From assembly GCA_024235095.1 (NCBI GenBank), contig JACKNC010000001.1, positions 558,001 to 622,000 of the forward strand: a DNA stretch of 64,000 bases, read 5' to 3'. The first letter of the stretch is position 1; each line of letters begins with the position of its first letter. Shown piece after piece: positions 40,561 to 50,534 of this stretch. This DNA is from Gammaproteobacteria bacterium (GTDB taxonomy: Bacteria > Pseudomonadota > Gammaproteobacteria > Competibacterales > Competibacteraceae). The position numbers and the translations under genes are program-made. A model generated the notes under the pieces. The model did no database searches. It saw nothing but the letters and a program-made list of their open reading frames with translations, and was not told the origin of the DNA.

Positions 40561-41820
40561 ATGCCCGAGATTCGTAATTACACCCTGAACTTTGGGCCGC
40601 AGCACCCCGCCGCGCACGGCGTGCTCCGCCTGGTGCTGGAAATGGATGGCGAAGTCGTGCAGCGCGCCGATCCGCATATTGGTCTGTTGCACCGGGCCAC
40701 CGAAAAACTGGCCGAGAGCAAGCCGTTTAATCAAAGCATCGGCTATATGGACCGGCTTGACTACATGTCGGCGATGAGCAACGAACATGCTTATGTGCTG
40801 GCGGTCGAGAAGTTGCTGGGGATTGAGCCGCCGGTGCGCGCCCAGTACATCCGGGTGATGTTTGCGGAAATTACCCGTATTCTGAATCACCTACTGTGGA
40901 TTGGCGCGCATGGGTTGGACATCGGCGCCATGACCATGTTCCTGTATGCCTTCCGCGAGCGTGAGGATTTGCTGGATTGCTACGAAGCAGCCTCTGGCGC
41001 TCGTCTGCATGCGGCCTATTTCCGGCCCGGCGGCGTTTATCGTGACCTGCCCAAGAGCATGGCGAAATACGAGTATGAGAAATCGCAATGCCACAGCAAA
41101 AAGGATGTGGATGAACGGAACACCCATCGCCACGGGACCCTGCTGGATTTCATTGAGGCGTTTACCGAGCGCTTCCCGCAACGGGTGGATGAGTACGAGA
41201 CGCTGTTGACCGATAACCGCATCTGGAAACAGCGCACCGTCGGCATTGGCGTGGTGACGCCGGAACGGGCGTTGCAACTGGGTTTTTCCGGTCCGATGCT
41301 GCGCGGTTCCGGTTTCGCCTGGGATCTGCGTAAGAAGCAACCTTATGAGGTTTATGACCGACTGGACTTCGATATTCCAGTTGGAGTCAATGGTGACTGC
41401 TATGATCGCTATCTAGTGCGGGTCGAGGAGTTGCGTCAGGCCAACCGGATCATTAAGCAGTGCGTGAAGTGGTTGAAGGAAAATCCCGGCCCGGTGATGA
41501 TCGGCGACCACAAGGTCGCGCCGCCGTCGCGCGAGACAATGAAAGAGGACATGGAGGCGCTGATTCACCATTTCAAACTGTTCACGGAAGGTTATTGCGT
41601 CCCCGAGGGCGAGGTCTATGTGGCGACCGAGCATCCCAAGGGCGAATACGGGATTTATCTGATTTCCGATGGCGCCAACAAGCCCTATCGAGTCAAGGTG
41701 CGGGCGGCGGGTTTCGCCCATCTTTCATCTATGAACGAGATGACCCGGGGCCACATGCTGGCCGACGTGGTGGCGGTCATCGGTACGCAGGATATCGTTT
41801 TCGGGGAGGTTGACCGCTGA
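40561..41820 (+). CDS. nuoD: NADH:quinone oxidoreductase subunit D
   Basis: 419 residues of the 49-kDa subunit, which forms the quinone-binding site with NuoB. The start is MPEIRNYTLNFGPQHPAAHGVLRLV, with the conserved HPAAHG; the C-terminus ends DIVFGEVDR as usual. An AAGG site precedes the ATG. Its stop overlaps the nuoE start by one base (TGATG). Confidence 0.97.
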   Translation: MPEIRNYTLNFGPQHPAAHGVLRLVLEMDGEVVQRADPHIGLLHRATEKLAESKPFNQSIGYMDRLDYMSAMSNEHAYVLAVEKLLGIEPPVRAQYIRVMFAEITRILNHLLWIGAHGLDIGAMTMFLYAFREREDLLDCYEAASGARLHAAYFRPGGVYRDLPKSMAKYEYEKSQCHSKKDVDERNTHRHGTLLDFIEAFTERFPQRVDEYETLLTDNRIWKQRTVGIGVVTPERALQLGFSGPMLRGSGFAWDLRKKQPYEVYDRLDFDIPVGVNGDCYDRYLVRVEELRQANRIIKQCVKWLKENPGPVMIGDHKVAPPSRETMKEDMEALIHHFKLFTEGYCVPEGEVYVATEHPKGEYGIYLISDGANKPYRVKVRAAGFAHLSSMNEMTRGHMLADVVAVIGTQDIVFGEVDR

Positions 41821-42317
41821 TGAGCGCGCATAACCACGATGTATTGTCCGCCCATGCCCGTGCGGAAATTGATCACTGGTTGACCCGCTACCCCGCTGAT
41901 CGGAAACAGTCCGCCGTACTGGCCGCCTTGCGCGAGGTCCAGCATGAGAATGGCGGCTATCTCACGACGGAATTGATGGACGCGGTGGCGGATTATCTCG
42001 ACCTGCCGCCCATCGCTGTTTATGAGGTCGCCAGCTTCTACTCAATGTTTGAACTGAAACCGGTCGGTCGGCACAGCATTTCCGTCTGCACTAACATTTC
42101 CTGCATGTTGCGCGGTGGCGACGCTATTTTGGCGCATCTTGAGAAGAAGCTGGGCATCAAGCTTGGTGAAAGCACTCCCGATGGTAAGTTCTACCTGAAG
42201 CGGGAAGAAGAATGCCTGGCGGCTTGTTGTGGCGCGCCAATGATGCAGGTTGACCATGTCTATTACGAGCAACTGACTCCCGAGAAGGTGGATCAGGTGC
42301 TGGATCGCCTGGAGTAA
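41820..42317 (+). CDS. nuoE: NADH:quinone oxidoreductase subunit E
   Basis: 165 residues of the 24-kDa thioredoxin-like [2Fe-2S] subunit. The four ligand Cys are in CTNISC and EECLAACCGAP. It starts within the nuoD stop, so translation is coupled, and lies 6 bp before nuoF, its partner in the NADH-oxidising head. Confidence 0.97.
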   Translation: MSAHNHDVLSAHARAEIDHWLTRYPADRKQSAVLAALREVQHENGGYLTTELMDAVADYLDLPPIAVYEVASFYSMFELKPVGRHSISVCTNISCMLRGGDAILAHLEKKLGIKLGESTPDGKFYLKREEECLAACCGAPMMQVDHVYYEQLTPEKVDQVLDRLE

Positions 42318-42323
42318 ACCACA

Positions 42324-43619
42324 ATGGCTAACGAGGTGTGCTACCGGACGCTGGGCCTGGATCGGCCCTGGTCGATGGAGACCTATCAAAGCGTGGGCGG
42401 CTACGCAGCCTGGAAGAAAATTTTGGCCGGTGAATTGACCGGCGATCAGGTCATCGACCAAGTCAAGAAATCTGGATTGCGCGGACGGGGCGGCGCGGGA
42501 TTCCCGACCGGTTTGAAGTGGACGTTCATGCCGCGCAACGCTGCGGTTCAAAAGTACATGGTGTGTAATTCCGACGAGTCGGAGCCAGGCACCTGTAAGG
42601 ATCGCGACATCTTGCGCTTTAACCCACATGCCTTGGTGGAAGGCATGGCCATTGCCGGGTTTGCTACCGGTTCCACGGTCGGTTACAACTACATGCGCGG
42701 CGAATTTCTGGACGAGCCTTACCGGCGGTTTGAGGATGCGGTCAAGGAAGCGTATGCCGCCGGGTTGCTTGGCAAGAATATCCAGGGTTCCGGCATTGAC
42801 TTTGATTTGTACCCAACCCTGGGCGCTGGCGCTTATATCTGCGGTGAGGAAACCGCCCTGCTGGAGTCGCTGGAAGGCAAGAAAGGCCAACCGCGCTTCA
42901 AACCGCCATTTCCCGCCAGTTATGGTCTGTACGGTCGCCCGACCACCATCAATAACACCGAGTCGTTTTCTTCGGTGCCGGCGATTGTGTTAAATGGCGG
43001 TGAATGGTTCGCCAGTCTAGGGACAGCGAATGCGGGGGGTACGAAGATTTTCTCGGTGTCTGGGCATGTCGAGAAACCGGGTAATTTCGAGGTGTCGCTG
43101 GGTCTGCCCTTCGCCGATCTGCTGGCTCTAGCAGGCGGTGTTTGGAAAGGGCGTCAGCTCAAGGCGGTGATTCCTGGCGGTTCCTCGGTGCCAGTCGTAC
43201 CGGGCGAGACGATGCTGAAAGCCAACATGGACTACGATTCCATCGCCAAGGTGGCCGGTTCGATGCTCGGCTCCGGCGCGGTGATCGTGATGGACGACAC
43301 CACCGACATGGTTAAGGTGCTGCAGCGCGTCTCGCGGTTTTACTTCTCTGAATCCTGCGGGCAATGCACGCCCTGTCGCGAAGGCACCGGCTGGTTGTAT
43401 CGTGTGGTCACCCGAATTGTCGAAGGCAAGGGCAGGCCCGAGGATCTGGAATTACTAGACAGCGTGGCCAGCAAGATCGAAGGACGCACCATTTGCGCGC
43501 TAGGCGACGCCGCGGCCATGCCGGTGCGCAGTTTCGTCAAGCATTACCGTCACGAATTCGCCTATTACATCGAGTACAAGCGCAGCATGGTTGCCGGCGC
43601 TACGGCGCTGGCTGCATGA
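42324..43619 (+). CDS. nuoF: NADH:quinone oxidoreductase subunit F
   Basis: 431 residues; it binds NADH, FMN and one [4Fe-4S] cluster. The nucleotide motif GRGGAGFPTGLKW is near residue 53, the GAGAYICGEETALLESLEG FMN segment is near 170, and the cluster motif ESCGQCTPCREG is near 345. Complete. Confidence 0.97.
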   Translation: MANEVCYRTLGLDRPWSMETYQSVGGYAAWKKILAGELTGDQVIDQVKKSGLRGRGGAGFPTGLKWTFMPRNAAVQKYMVCNSDESEPGTCKDRDILRFNPHALVEGMAIAGFATGSTVGYNYMRGEFLDEPYRRFEDAVKEAYAAGLLGKNIQGSGIDFDLYPTLGAGAYICGEETALLESLEGKKGQPRFKPPFPASYGLYGRPTTINNTESFSSVPAIVLNGGEWFASLGTANAGGTKIFSVSGHVEKPGNFEVSLGLPFADLLALAGGVWKGRQLKAVIPGGSSVPVVPGETMLKANMDYDSIAKVAGSMLGSGAVIVMDDTTDMVKVLQRVSRFYFSESCGQCTPCREGTGWLYRVVTRIVEGKGRPEDLELLDSVASKIEGRTICALGDAAAMPVRSFVKHYRHEFAYYIEYKRSMVAGATALAA

Positions 43620-43656
43620 GCCGCGAAACCACTAACACCGTTGCAGTGGGTAAGAG

Positions 43657-46014
43657 ATGAGCGAGGAACAGGTCAATATCGAAGTTAACGGCATTGCGCT
43701 GCAAGCCCGTAAGGGCGCGATGCTCATCGAGATCACTGATGCGGCGGGCATTCCTATCCCCCGGTTCTGTTATCATAAGAAACTGTCCATCGCCGCCAAT
43801 TGCCGGATGTGTCTGGTCGAGGTGGAAAAGGCGCCCAAGCCGCTGCCGGCCTGTGCGACTCCGGTGATGGAGGGTATGAAGGTTTATACCCGATCGCCCA
43901 AGGCGCTGGCCGCGCAGAAAGGTACCATGGAATTCCTGCTGATCAATCATCCGCTGGATTGTCCCATTTGCGATCAGGGCGGGGAGTGCGAGTTACAGGA
44001 CGTAGCGCTGGGTTATGGCGGCGATGTATCGCGCTTTGCCGAGCGCAAGCGGGTGGTTCGGGACAAGGATATCGGTCCGCTGATCGCCACGGAAATGACC
44101 CGTTGTATTCACTGCACCCGTTGCGTGCGCTTCGGTGAGGAAATTGCTGGGTTGCGTGAGCTGGGCGCGACTGGCCGCGGCGAAAATGTGGAAATCGGCA
44201 CATTCGTTGCTCATAGTGTGATTTCGGAACTGTCGGGCAATGTCATCGATCTGTGTCCGGTCGGGGCGCTGACCGCTAAGCCTTCCCGCTACAAGGGACG
44301 TTCCTGGGAATATGTGCAACACGCGGGCGTTGCGCCGCATGATTCCGTCGGCTCCAACATCTTCATCCACACCCTGCGTGGCCAGGTAATGCGGGTCGCG
44401 CCGCGCGAGAACGAGTCGATTAATGAAACCTGGATTTCCGACCGGGATCGATTCGGTTACGAGGGCATCTACAGCGACGACCGGTTGGCCGGACCGCTGG
44501 TTGACGGCGTTGAAGCGAGTTGGGAATCCGCCCTGGAAGCGGTAGCGACTCATTTAAAGGATGTGATCACCCAACATGGTCCTGCTGCCGTCGGTTTTCT
44601 GATTTCCCCGACCGCCACGGTTGAGGAAATGTATCTGGCGCAAAAACTGGCGCGGGGTCTGGAGGTCGTGAATATTGATCACCGGCTCAGACAGGCTGAT
44701 TTCAGCGATCAGGCGGCAGCGCCGGTGTTCCCCTGGCTGGGGCAGGCGCTGGAGGATTTGGAAAAAGTGGGTGCGGCGCTGCTGATCGGCTCTAATGTGC
44801 GCATGGAGCAACCGCTGGCTGGCCATCGTTTGCGCAAGGCGGCGCTGGCGGGCGGGCAGATCATGTTCATTAATCCCCGCGACTTTGAATTTCGCTTCCC
44901 GGTCGCCGCCAAGCGGATTGTTGATCCTGCCGGCATGGTAGCGGCCTTGGCCGGCGTCGCCCAGGCTGTTGCCGAACTGAAAGGCACAACTCTACCGGGA
45001 AATCTGGCGAGTTTGGCGTCCGGAGCTCCAGGTGAAACAGAACGCGCGATGGCTGCTCACTTGGCGAATAACGCAGCAAGCACGGTGCTGCTAGGCAATT
45101 TAGCGCTGGCGCATCCCGCGTTGGCCGCACTGCGGGCGCTGGCGGGTTTCGTGGCGCAGCAGACCAGCGCCTGGCTGGGTTATTTGCCGGAAGCGGCGAA
45201 TTCTGCCGGTGGCTGGTTAACCGGCGCGTTGCCACACCGTCTGCCAGGTGGTCAATTGGCGCCGATCGCCGGTCTGGATGTGCGGGCAATGCTGGAAACT
45301 TCGCGCAAGGCTTACGTGCTGATTGGCGTTGAACCGGAACTGGATTGCTGGGACGGCGCGGCGGCGCTGAAAGCCATGCAGAGCGCGGAACAGGTGATTG
45401 CACTGAGTCCCTACGCCAGTGCAGTCAGTAAACAGTACGCAAAAATCATTCTGCCCGTTGCTACCTTCGCGGAAACTTCAGGAACCTATGTCAATGCCGA
45501 AGGGCGCTGGCAGAGTTTTCAGGGCGCGACCAAACCGTTTGGCGAGGCGCGTCCAGCCTGGAAGGTCTTGCGCGTGCTGGGCAACCTGTGTGGGGTGAGC
45601 GGTTTCGATTACACCAGTTCCGAGGAAGTTCTGGCCGAGGCGCAAAATGCCTGCGCTCAGGTACGGCCGGATAATGCGCCGGATTTCGGCCAACCACTGA
45701 CTCTGTTCCAGACCGATGGCCTGTTGCGGGTAGCGGATGTGCCGATTTACGCCACTGATCCATTGGTTCGACGCGCCCGTTCCTTGCAGACCAGCGCTTT
45801 GATGCGGCCTGCCGAGGTGCGTTTGCATCCGGATGTAGCCCAGGAACTGGGGGTCGCTGGACGCGAACAGGTTCAGGTGCGCCAGAACGGCGTCGCGGTC
45901 GATTTGCCTTTAATGCTGGACGAGAGCATTCCCCGAGGATGTGCCTGGATTCCGGCGGGGTTGCACGGCAGTATTGCGCTCGGGCCGGCAGTGGGGCCGG
46001 TGGCCATTCAATAA
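43657..46014 (+). CDS. nuoG: NADH:quinone oxidoreductase subunit G
   Basis: 785 residues. The N-terminal [2Fe-2S] ferredoxin domain (CYHKKLSIAANCRMCLVEV region) is followed by the His/Cys-ligated cluster motif (HPLDCPICDQGGEC), a further [4Fe-4S] motif (CIHCTRCVRF), and a long molybdopterin-oxidoreductase-like domain with no catalytic role. The length is normal for the proteobacterial form. Confidence 0.97.
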   Translation: MSEEQVNIEVNGIALQARKGAMLIEITDAAGIPIPRFCYHKKLSIAANCRMCLVEVEKAPKPLPACATPVMEGMKVYTRSPKALAAQKGTMEFLLINHPLDCPICDQGGECELQDVALGYGGDVSRFAERKRVVRDKDIGPLIATEMTRCIHCTRCVRFGEEIAGLRELGATGRGENVEIGTFVAHSVISELSGNVIDLCPVGALTAKPSRYKGRSWEYVQHAGVAPHDSVGSNIFIHTLRGQVMRVAPRENESINETWISDRDRFGYEGIYSDDRLAGPLVDGVEASWESALEAVATHLKDVITQHGPAAVGFLISPTATVEEMYLAQKLARGLEVVNIDHRLRQADFSDQAAAPVFPWLGQALEDLEKVGAALLIGSNVRMEQPLAGHRLRKAALAGGQIMFINPRDFEFRFPVAAKRIVDPAGMVAALAGVAQAVAELKGTTLPGNLASLASGAPGETERAMAAHLANNAASTVLLGNLALAHPALAALRALAGFVAQQTSAWLGYLPEAANSAGGWLTGALPHRLPGGQLAPIAGLDVRAMLETSRKAYVLIGVEPELDCWDGAAALKAMQSAEQVIALSPYASAVSKQYAKIILPVATFAETSGTYVNAEGRWQSFQGATKPFGEARPAWKVLRVLGNLCGVSGFDYTSSEEVLAEAQNACAQVRPDNAPDFGQPLTLFQTDGLLRVADVPIYATDPLVRRARSLQTSALMRPAEVRLHPDVAQELGVAGREQVQVRQNGVAVDLPLMLDESIPRGCAWIPAGLHGSIALGPAVGPVAIQ

Positions 46015-46032
46015 CAACCAGGATCCGGGATC

Positions 46033-47055
46033 ATGGAAACGCTGTGGACGGTCATCTTTAACCTTCTGAAAATTGTCGCCGTACTGATGCCGCTGTTGTT
46101 GGCGGTGGCCTATCTGACCTTTGCCGAGCGCAAGATTATTGGCTATATGCAGGTGCGAATCGGGCCCAACCGGGTCGGCCCCAAGGGTTGGCTGCAACCG
46201 ATTGCTGACGCCATGAAGCTGATGTTCAAGGAAATCGTCATTCCGACCCGCGCAGATCGTTTCCTGTTTCTCCTGGCGCCGGTCGTGTCCTTCGGTCCAG
46301 CGCTGGCGGCCTGGGCGGTGATTCCCTTTGGCGATGGCCTGATGATTTCGCATCTGGACGCCGGTCTGTTGTATCTGATTGCCTTAACTTCGATGGGCGT
46401 TTATGGGGTGATCATTGCCGGATGGGCCTCGAATTCCAAATACGCCTTTCTGGGTGCCATGCGTTCGGCGGCGCAGATTGTCGCTTATGAAATCGCCATG
46501 GGTTTCGCGCTGGTCGGGGTGTTGATGGCGGCGGGCAGTCTGAATCTCAACCAGATTGTACTGGCTCAGCAAGGTAACCTGTTGCACTGGTTCTGGTTGC
46601 CGCTGCTGCCGTTGTTCCTGGTGTACTTCATCTCCGGCGTGGCGGAAACCAACCGCGCGCCGTTTGACGTGGCGGAAGGCGAATCAGAGATCGTGGCTGG
46701 CTTCCATGTCGATTATTCTGGTATGGCTTTCGCGGTGTTCTTCCTCGCGGAATACGCCAACATGATCCTGGTGTCGGCGCTGGCCTCGACCTTGTTCCTG
46801 GGCGGCTGGCTGTCGCCGTTCGAGGGCGTTCCGGTGTTGGGCAGTCTGTTTGCCTTCGTACCTGGGGCGATCTGGCTCATCATCAAGATCTCGTTCCTGC
46901 TGCTGTTTTTCCTCTGGTTCCGCGCGACCTTTCCCCGCTACCGCTATGATCAGATCATGCGCCTGGGATGGAAGGTGTTTATTCCAGTGACCCTGGTGTG
47001 GATCCTGGTGATCGGGCTGGGCGTACTGGGCCAAGTCGGTCCGTGGTTTGATTGA
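46033..47055 (+). CDS. nuoH: NADH:quinone oxidoreductase subunit H
   Basis: 340 residues, eight membrane helices. Conserved features are the AERKIIGYMQVRIGPNRVGP loop near residue 35 and the acidic loop ETNRAPFDVAEGESEIVAGFH near residue 205, which line the quinone entry. This is the true NuoH; the HyfC-like protein at 10718-11674 is its relative in the Ehr complex. Confidence 0.97.
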   Translation: METLWTVIFNLLKIVAVLMPLLLAVAYLTFAERKIIGYMQVRIGPNRVGPKGWLQPIADAMKLMFKEIVIPTRADRFLFLLAPVVSFGPALAAWAVIPFGDGLMISHLDAGLLYLIALTSMGVYGVIIAGWASNSKYAFLGAMRSAAQIVAYEIAMGFALVGVLMAAGSLNLNQIVLAQQGNLLHWFWLPLLPLFLVYFISGVAETNRAPFDVAEGESEIVAGFHVDYSGMAFAVFFLAEYANMILVSALASTLFLGGWLSPFEGVPVLGSLFAFVPGAIWLIIKISFLLLFFLWFRATFPRYRYDQIMRLGWKVFIPVTLVWILVIGLGVLGQVGPWFD

Positions 47056-47069
47056 TGCGGAGTAAAGTG

Positions 47070-47567
47070 ATGAACACACTGAACGCCCTTCGTTACTACT
47101 TCAAGAGTTTCGTGTTGTGGGAACTGTTGCTGGGTTTGGGAGTGACCGGCCGTTATCTGTTTTCCAAAAAGATCACGGTGCAATACCCGGAAGAGCTAAC
47201 CCCGTTGTCGCACCGGTTTCGCGGTCTACATGCCCTGCGTCGTTACCCGAATGGCGAGGAACGGTGTATTGCCTGCAAACTGTGCGAGGCGGTTTGTCCA
47301 GCGCTGGCGATTACCATTGAATCCGAGCAGCGCGAGGATGGCACCCGGCGTACAACCCGCTATGACATTGATTTGTTCAAGTGCATCTACTGCGGCTTCT
47401 GCGAGGAAGCCTGTCCGGTGGATTCCATCGTGGAAACCCGGACCTTTGATTATCATTTCGAGAAGCGCGGCGAGCATATCATGACCAAGGAGAAGTTGCT
47501 GGCGCATGGCGACCGTTGCGAAGCCCAGATTGCCGCCGACCGGGCCGCTGATGCGGCTTATCGCTAA
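47070..47567 (+). CDS. nuoI: NADH:quinone oxidoreductase subunit I
   Basis: 165 residues from the ATG at 47070, with a GGAG site 7 bases upstream; the open frame before it overlaps nuoH. It carries two [4Fe-4S] clusters in CIACKLCEAVCP and CIYCGFCEEACP, linking the peripheral arm to NuoB. Confidence 0.96.
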   Translation: MNTLNALRYYFKSFVLWELLLGLGVTGRYLFSKKITVQYPEELTPLSHRFRGLHALRRYPNGEERCIACKLCEAVCPALAITIESEQREDGTRRTTRYDIDLFKCIYCGFCEEACPVDSIVETRTFDYHFEKRGEHIMTKEKLLAHGDRCEAQIAADRAADAAYR

Positions 47568-47605
47568 CCGGCCCCGTTTCCAGAAAATAACCAGCAGGTC
47601 CGCTC

Positions 47606-48244
47606 ATGGGATTTGAAAAATTTCTGTTCTACGTCTTTGCTCTGATCTTGATCTTTGCTGCGGTCAGAGTCATCACGGTGCGCAACCCCGTACATGCCGC
47701 GTTGTTCCTGGTGCTGGCGTTTTTCACTAGCGCCGCGCTTTGGCTGTTGATTGAAGCGGAGTTTCTGGCCATTACCCTGGTGTTGGTCTATGTCGGCGCG
47801 GTGATGGTGCTGTTCCTGTTCGTGGTCATGATGCTCGACCTGAATGTCGATCCGGTGCGGGAAGGCTTCATCAAATACCTGCCGGTCGGCGCAACTGTCG
47901 CCCTGCTTATTGTGATTGAAATGGGGCTGGTGGTTAGTTCCAATTATTTTGGCCCGGATCAGTACAGCCTGATGTCCCATGCGGCGGATTACAGCAATAC
48001 CAAAGAGCTGGGCAGCGTCTTGTACACCTTTTATGTCTATCCATTTGAGATTGCCTCGGTAATCCTGCTAGTGGCGATCATTGCCGCCATCTCGCTGACT
48101 ATGAGGCGTCGGGAAGGCGTGAAATCCCAGGATCCAGGGCAGCAGGTGCGCGTATCGCGGGATGATCGGGTGCGTGTGGTGCGCATGGCCCCGGAAAAGA
48201 AACTTGCGCCCCAATCATCCCTCATTCAGGACAACCAGGATTGA
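47606..48244 (+). CDS. nuoJ: NADH:quinone oxidoreductase subunit J
   Basis: 212 residues, five membrane helices, with the RNPVHAALFLVLAFF segment near the N-terminus and a bulge-forming YVGAVMVLFLFVVMM helix near residue 60. The hydrophilic C-terminal tail (about 45 residues) is typical of this group. It is 10 bp before nuoK. Confidence 0.95.
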   Translation: MGFEKFLFYVFALILIFAAVRVITVRNPVHAALFLVLAFFTSAALWLLIEAEFLAITLVLVYVGAVMVLFLFVVMMLDLNVDPVREGFIKYLPVGATVALLIVIEMGLVVSSNYFGPDQYSLMSHAADYSNTKELGSVLYTFYVYPFEIASVILLVAIIAAISLTMRRREGVKSQDPGQQVRVSRDDRVRVVRMAPEKKLAPQSSLIQDNQD

Positions 48245-48254
48245 AAGAAAACCG

Positions 48255-48560
48255 ATGATTGCACTGACTGATTACCTTGTGCTGGGCGCAATCCTCTTTT
48301 GTCTCAGCGTAGCCGGTATCTTTCTGAACCGGAAAAACGTCATCATTTTATTGATGTCGATTGAGTTGATGCTGCTGGCGGTGAATTTTAACTTCATCGC
48401 TTTCTCGCAGTTCCTCGGCGACACGATTGGCCAGGTTTTCGTATTTTTCATTCTGACCGTGGCCGCGGCTGAATCGGCCATTGGCCTGGCCATCCTGGTG
48501 GTGCTGTTCCGTAACCGCCGCACCATCAACGTCGCCGACCTCGACACGCTGAAGGGTTAG
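48255..48560 (+). CDS. nuoK: NADH:quinone oxidoreductase subunit K
   Basis: 101 residues from MIALTDYLVLGAIL at 48255, the standard NuoK length; an earlier start would overlap nuoJ. Three helices with the two buried Glu of the proton path (SIELMLLAVN and AAESAIGLA). Confidence 0.96.
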   Translation: MIALTDYLVLGAILFCLSVAGIFLNRKNVIILLMSIELMLLAVNFNFIAFSQFLGDTIGQVFVFFILTVAAAESAIGLAILVVLFRNRRTINVADLDTLKG

Positions 48561-48563
48561 CCC

Positions 48564-50516
48564 ATGCAAAATGTCTATCTCGCGATTGTGCTGGCGCCCT
48601 TGTTCGGCGCCATTATCGCCGGTTTGTTTGGCCGCAAGATTGGCCGCGCTGGCGCTCACTGGGTGACTATTATCGGCGTGGCGATTTCCTTCCTCTTGTC
48701 GTTGGTGGTGCTGCGTCATCACGTTCTGGACGGCGCTGATCCCTACAACGGTTCGGTCTACACCTGGATGGTGGTCGAAGGCATTCGCTTCGAGATCGGC
48801 TTCTTGGTCGATAATCTGACCGCGGTGATGATTTCCACCGTGACTTTCGTGTCGCTGATGGTCCATATCTACACCATCGGCTATATGCATGACGATGATG
48901 GCTACCAGCGTTTCTTTAGTTATATCGCATTGTTCACCTTCGCTATGTTGATGTTGGTGATGGCTAACAACTTCCTGCAATTGTTCTTCGGCTGGGAAGG
49001 GGTGGGTCTGGTGTCCTATCTGCTGATTGGCTTCTGGTATAAGCGTGAAAGCGCCATTTTTGCCGGGTTGAAAGCCTTCCTAGTCAATCGAGTGGGGGAT
49101 TTCGGTTTTCTGCTGGGCATCGCCGCCGTGCTAATGACATTTAACAGCATCGATTACGCGGATGTGTTCGCCGCCGCGCCATTGGTGAAAGAGATGACGG
49201 TGCAGGTGATTCCCGGCGTGGATTGGTCGCTGATGACCCTGATTTGCATCCTGCTGTTTATTGGCGCGATGGGTAAATCGGCGCAGGTCCCACTGCATGT
49301 GTGGCTGCCGGATTCGATGGAAGGTCCGACGCCGATCTCGGCATTGATCCATGCCGCGACGATGGTGACCGCCGGTATTTTCATGGTGGCGCGTATGTCG
49401 CCGTTGTTTGAATTGTCGGAGACCGCGCTGAGCGTGGTGCTGGTCATTGGCTCGATCACTGCGCTGTTCATGGGCTTCCTGGGCATCATCCAGAATGACA
49501 TCAAACGGGTGGTGGCCTATTCGACCCTTTCGCAACTGGGCTATATGACGGTCGCGCTAGGCGTATCGGCCTACTCGGCTGCGATTTTCCACCTGATGAC
49601 CCACGCCTTTTTCAAGGCGTTGCTGTTCCTTGGCGCAGGATCGGTGATCATCGCCATGCACCATGAGCAGGATATCCGTAAGATGGGCGGGTTGTGGAAG
49701 TATATGCCGATTACCTGGTTCACTTTCCTGGTGGGCACCCTGGCGTTAATCGGCACACCAGGCTTTGCCGGCTTCTACTCCAAGGACAGTATCTTGGAAG
49801 CCGTGCATTACTCGGAGATCGCTGGCGCCGGTTTCGCCTACTTCTCGGTCATGCTGGGTGTATTTATCACTTCGTTCTACTCATTCCGCTTGTACTTCAT
49901 TGTGTTCCACGGCCAGGAGCGTATGGATCATCATACAAAGGAACATCTGCACGAAACCCCGGCGGTGGTGACTGTGCCTTTGATGATGCTGGCCATTCCC
50001 TCGGTGATCATCGGCGCCTTGGCTATTGAGCCGTTGCTGTTTGGCGGAGGATTCAAGGATGCTATCTTTATTGCGCCGGAACATGATGTCCTCAAGCATC
50101 TCGCCGAACATTTCCACGGTGCGGTTAGCTTCGCCGCACATGGCTTAACCGGGTTGCCCTTTATTTTGGTGCTGGCTGGATTCGGCTCGGCATTCTATCT
50201 GTACATGATGCGACCGGATCTGCCGGAACTGATCCAGCAAAAGTTCGCGGTGCTGTACGACATCATGGTGCGCAAGTACCTGTTCGACGAAATCTACCAG
50301 TCGGTGTTCATGCGCGGCAGTCGGGAGCTGGGAACGGCGCTGTGGAAGTATGCCGACGCCGGGCTGATCGATGGTGTGATGGTTAATGGTTCGGCCCGCC
50401 TGGTTGGCTGGTTCGCCGCCATCGTCCGATATATACAGACCGGTTATCTGTATACGTATGCCTTTGCTATGATCATCGGCCTGCTGATCCTGTTGACTTG
50501 GTTCGTCGCCCGCTAA
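48564..50516 (+). CDS. nuoL: NADH:quinone oxidoreductase subunit L
   Basis: 650 residues, the distal antiporter-like subunit with about 16 helices including the long lateral helix near the C-terminus. Channel residues lie in FIGAMGKSAQVPLHVWLPDSMEGPTP and in HLMTHAFFKALLFL. It pumps protons at the far end of the membrane arm. Confidence 0.97.
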   Translation: MQNVYLAIVLAPLFGAIIAGLFGRKIGRAGAHWVTIIGVAISFLLSLVVLRHHVLDGADPYNGSVYTWMVVEGIRFEIGFLVDNLTAVMISTVTFVSLMVHIYTIGYMHDDDGYQRFFSYIALFTFAMLMLVMANNFLQLFFGWEGVGLVSYLLIGFWYKRESAIFAGLKAFLVNRVGDFGFLLGIAAVLMTFNSIDYADVFAAAPLVKEMTVQVIPGVDWSLMTLICILLFIGAMGKSAQVPLHVWLPDSMEGPTPISALIHAATMVTAGIFMVARMSPLFELSETALSVVLVIGSITALFMGFLGIIQNDIKRVVAYSTLSQLGYMTVALGVSAYSAAIFHLMTHAFFKALLFLGAGSVIIAMHHEQDIRKMGGLWKYMPITWFTFLVGTLALIGTPGFAGFYSKDSILEAVHYSEIAGAGFAYFSVMLGVFITSFYSFRLYFIVFHGQERMDHHTKEHLHETPAVVTVPLMMLAIPSVIIGALAIEPLLFGGGFKDAIFIAPEHDVLKHLAEHFHGAVSFAAHGLTGLPFILVLAGFGSAFYLYMMRPDLPELIQQKFAVLYDIMVRKYLFDEIYQSVFMRGSRELGTALWKYADAGLIDGVMVNGSARLVGWFAAIVRYIQTGYLYTYAFAMIIGLLILLTWFVAR

Positions 50517-50534
50517 CCTGGAAGAAGAAAAACC

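Noticed and set aside
47052..47069. Six extra N-terminal codons of nuoI
   Set aside because: The ATG at 47070 has a GGAG site at correct spacing, while the earlier codons overlap the end of nuoH without a site.
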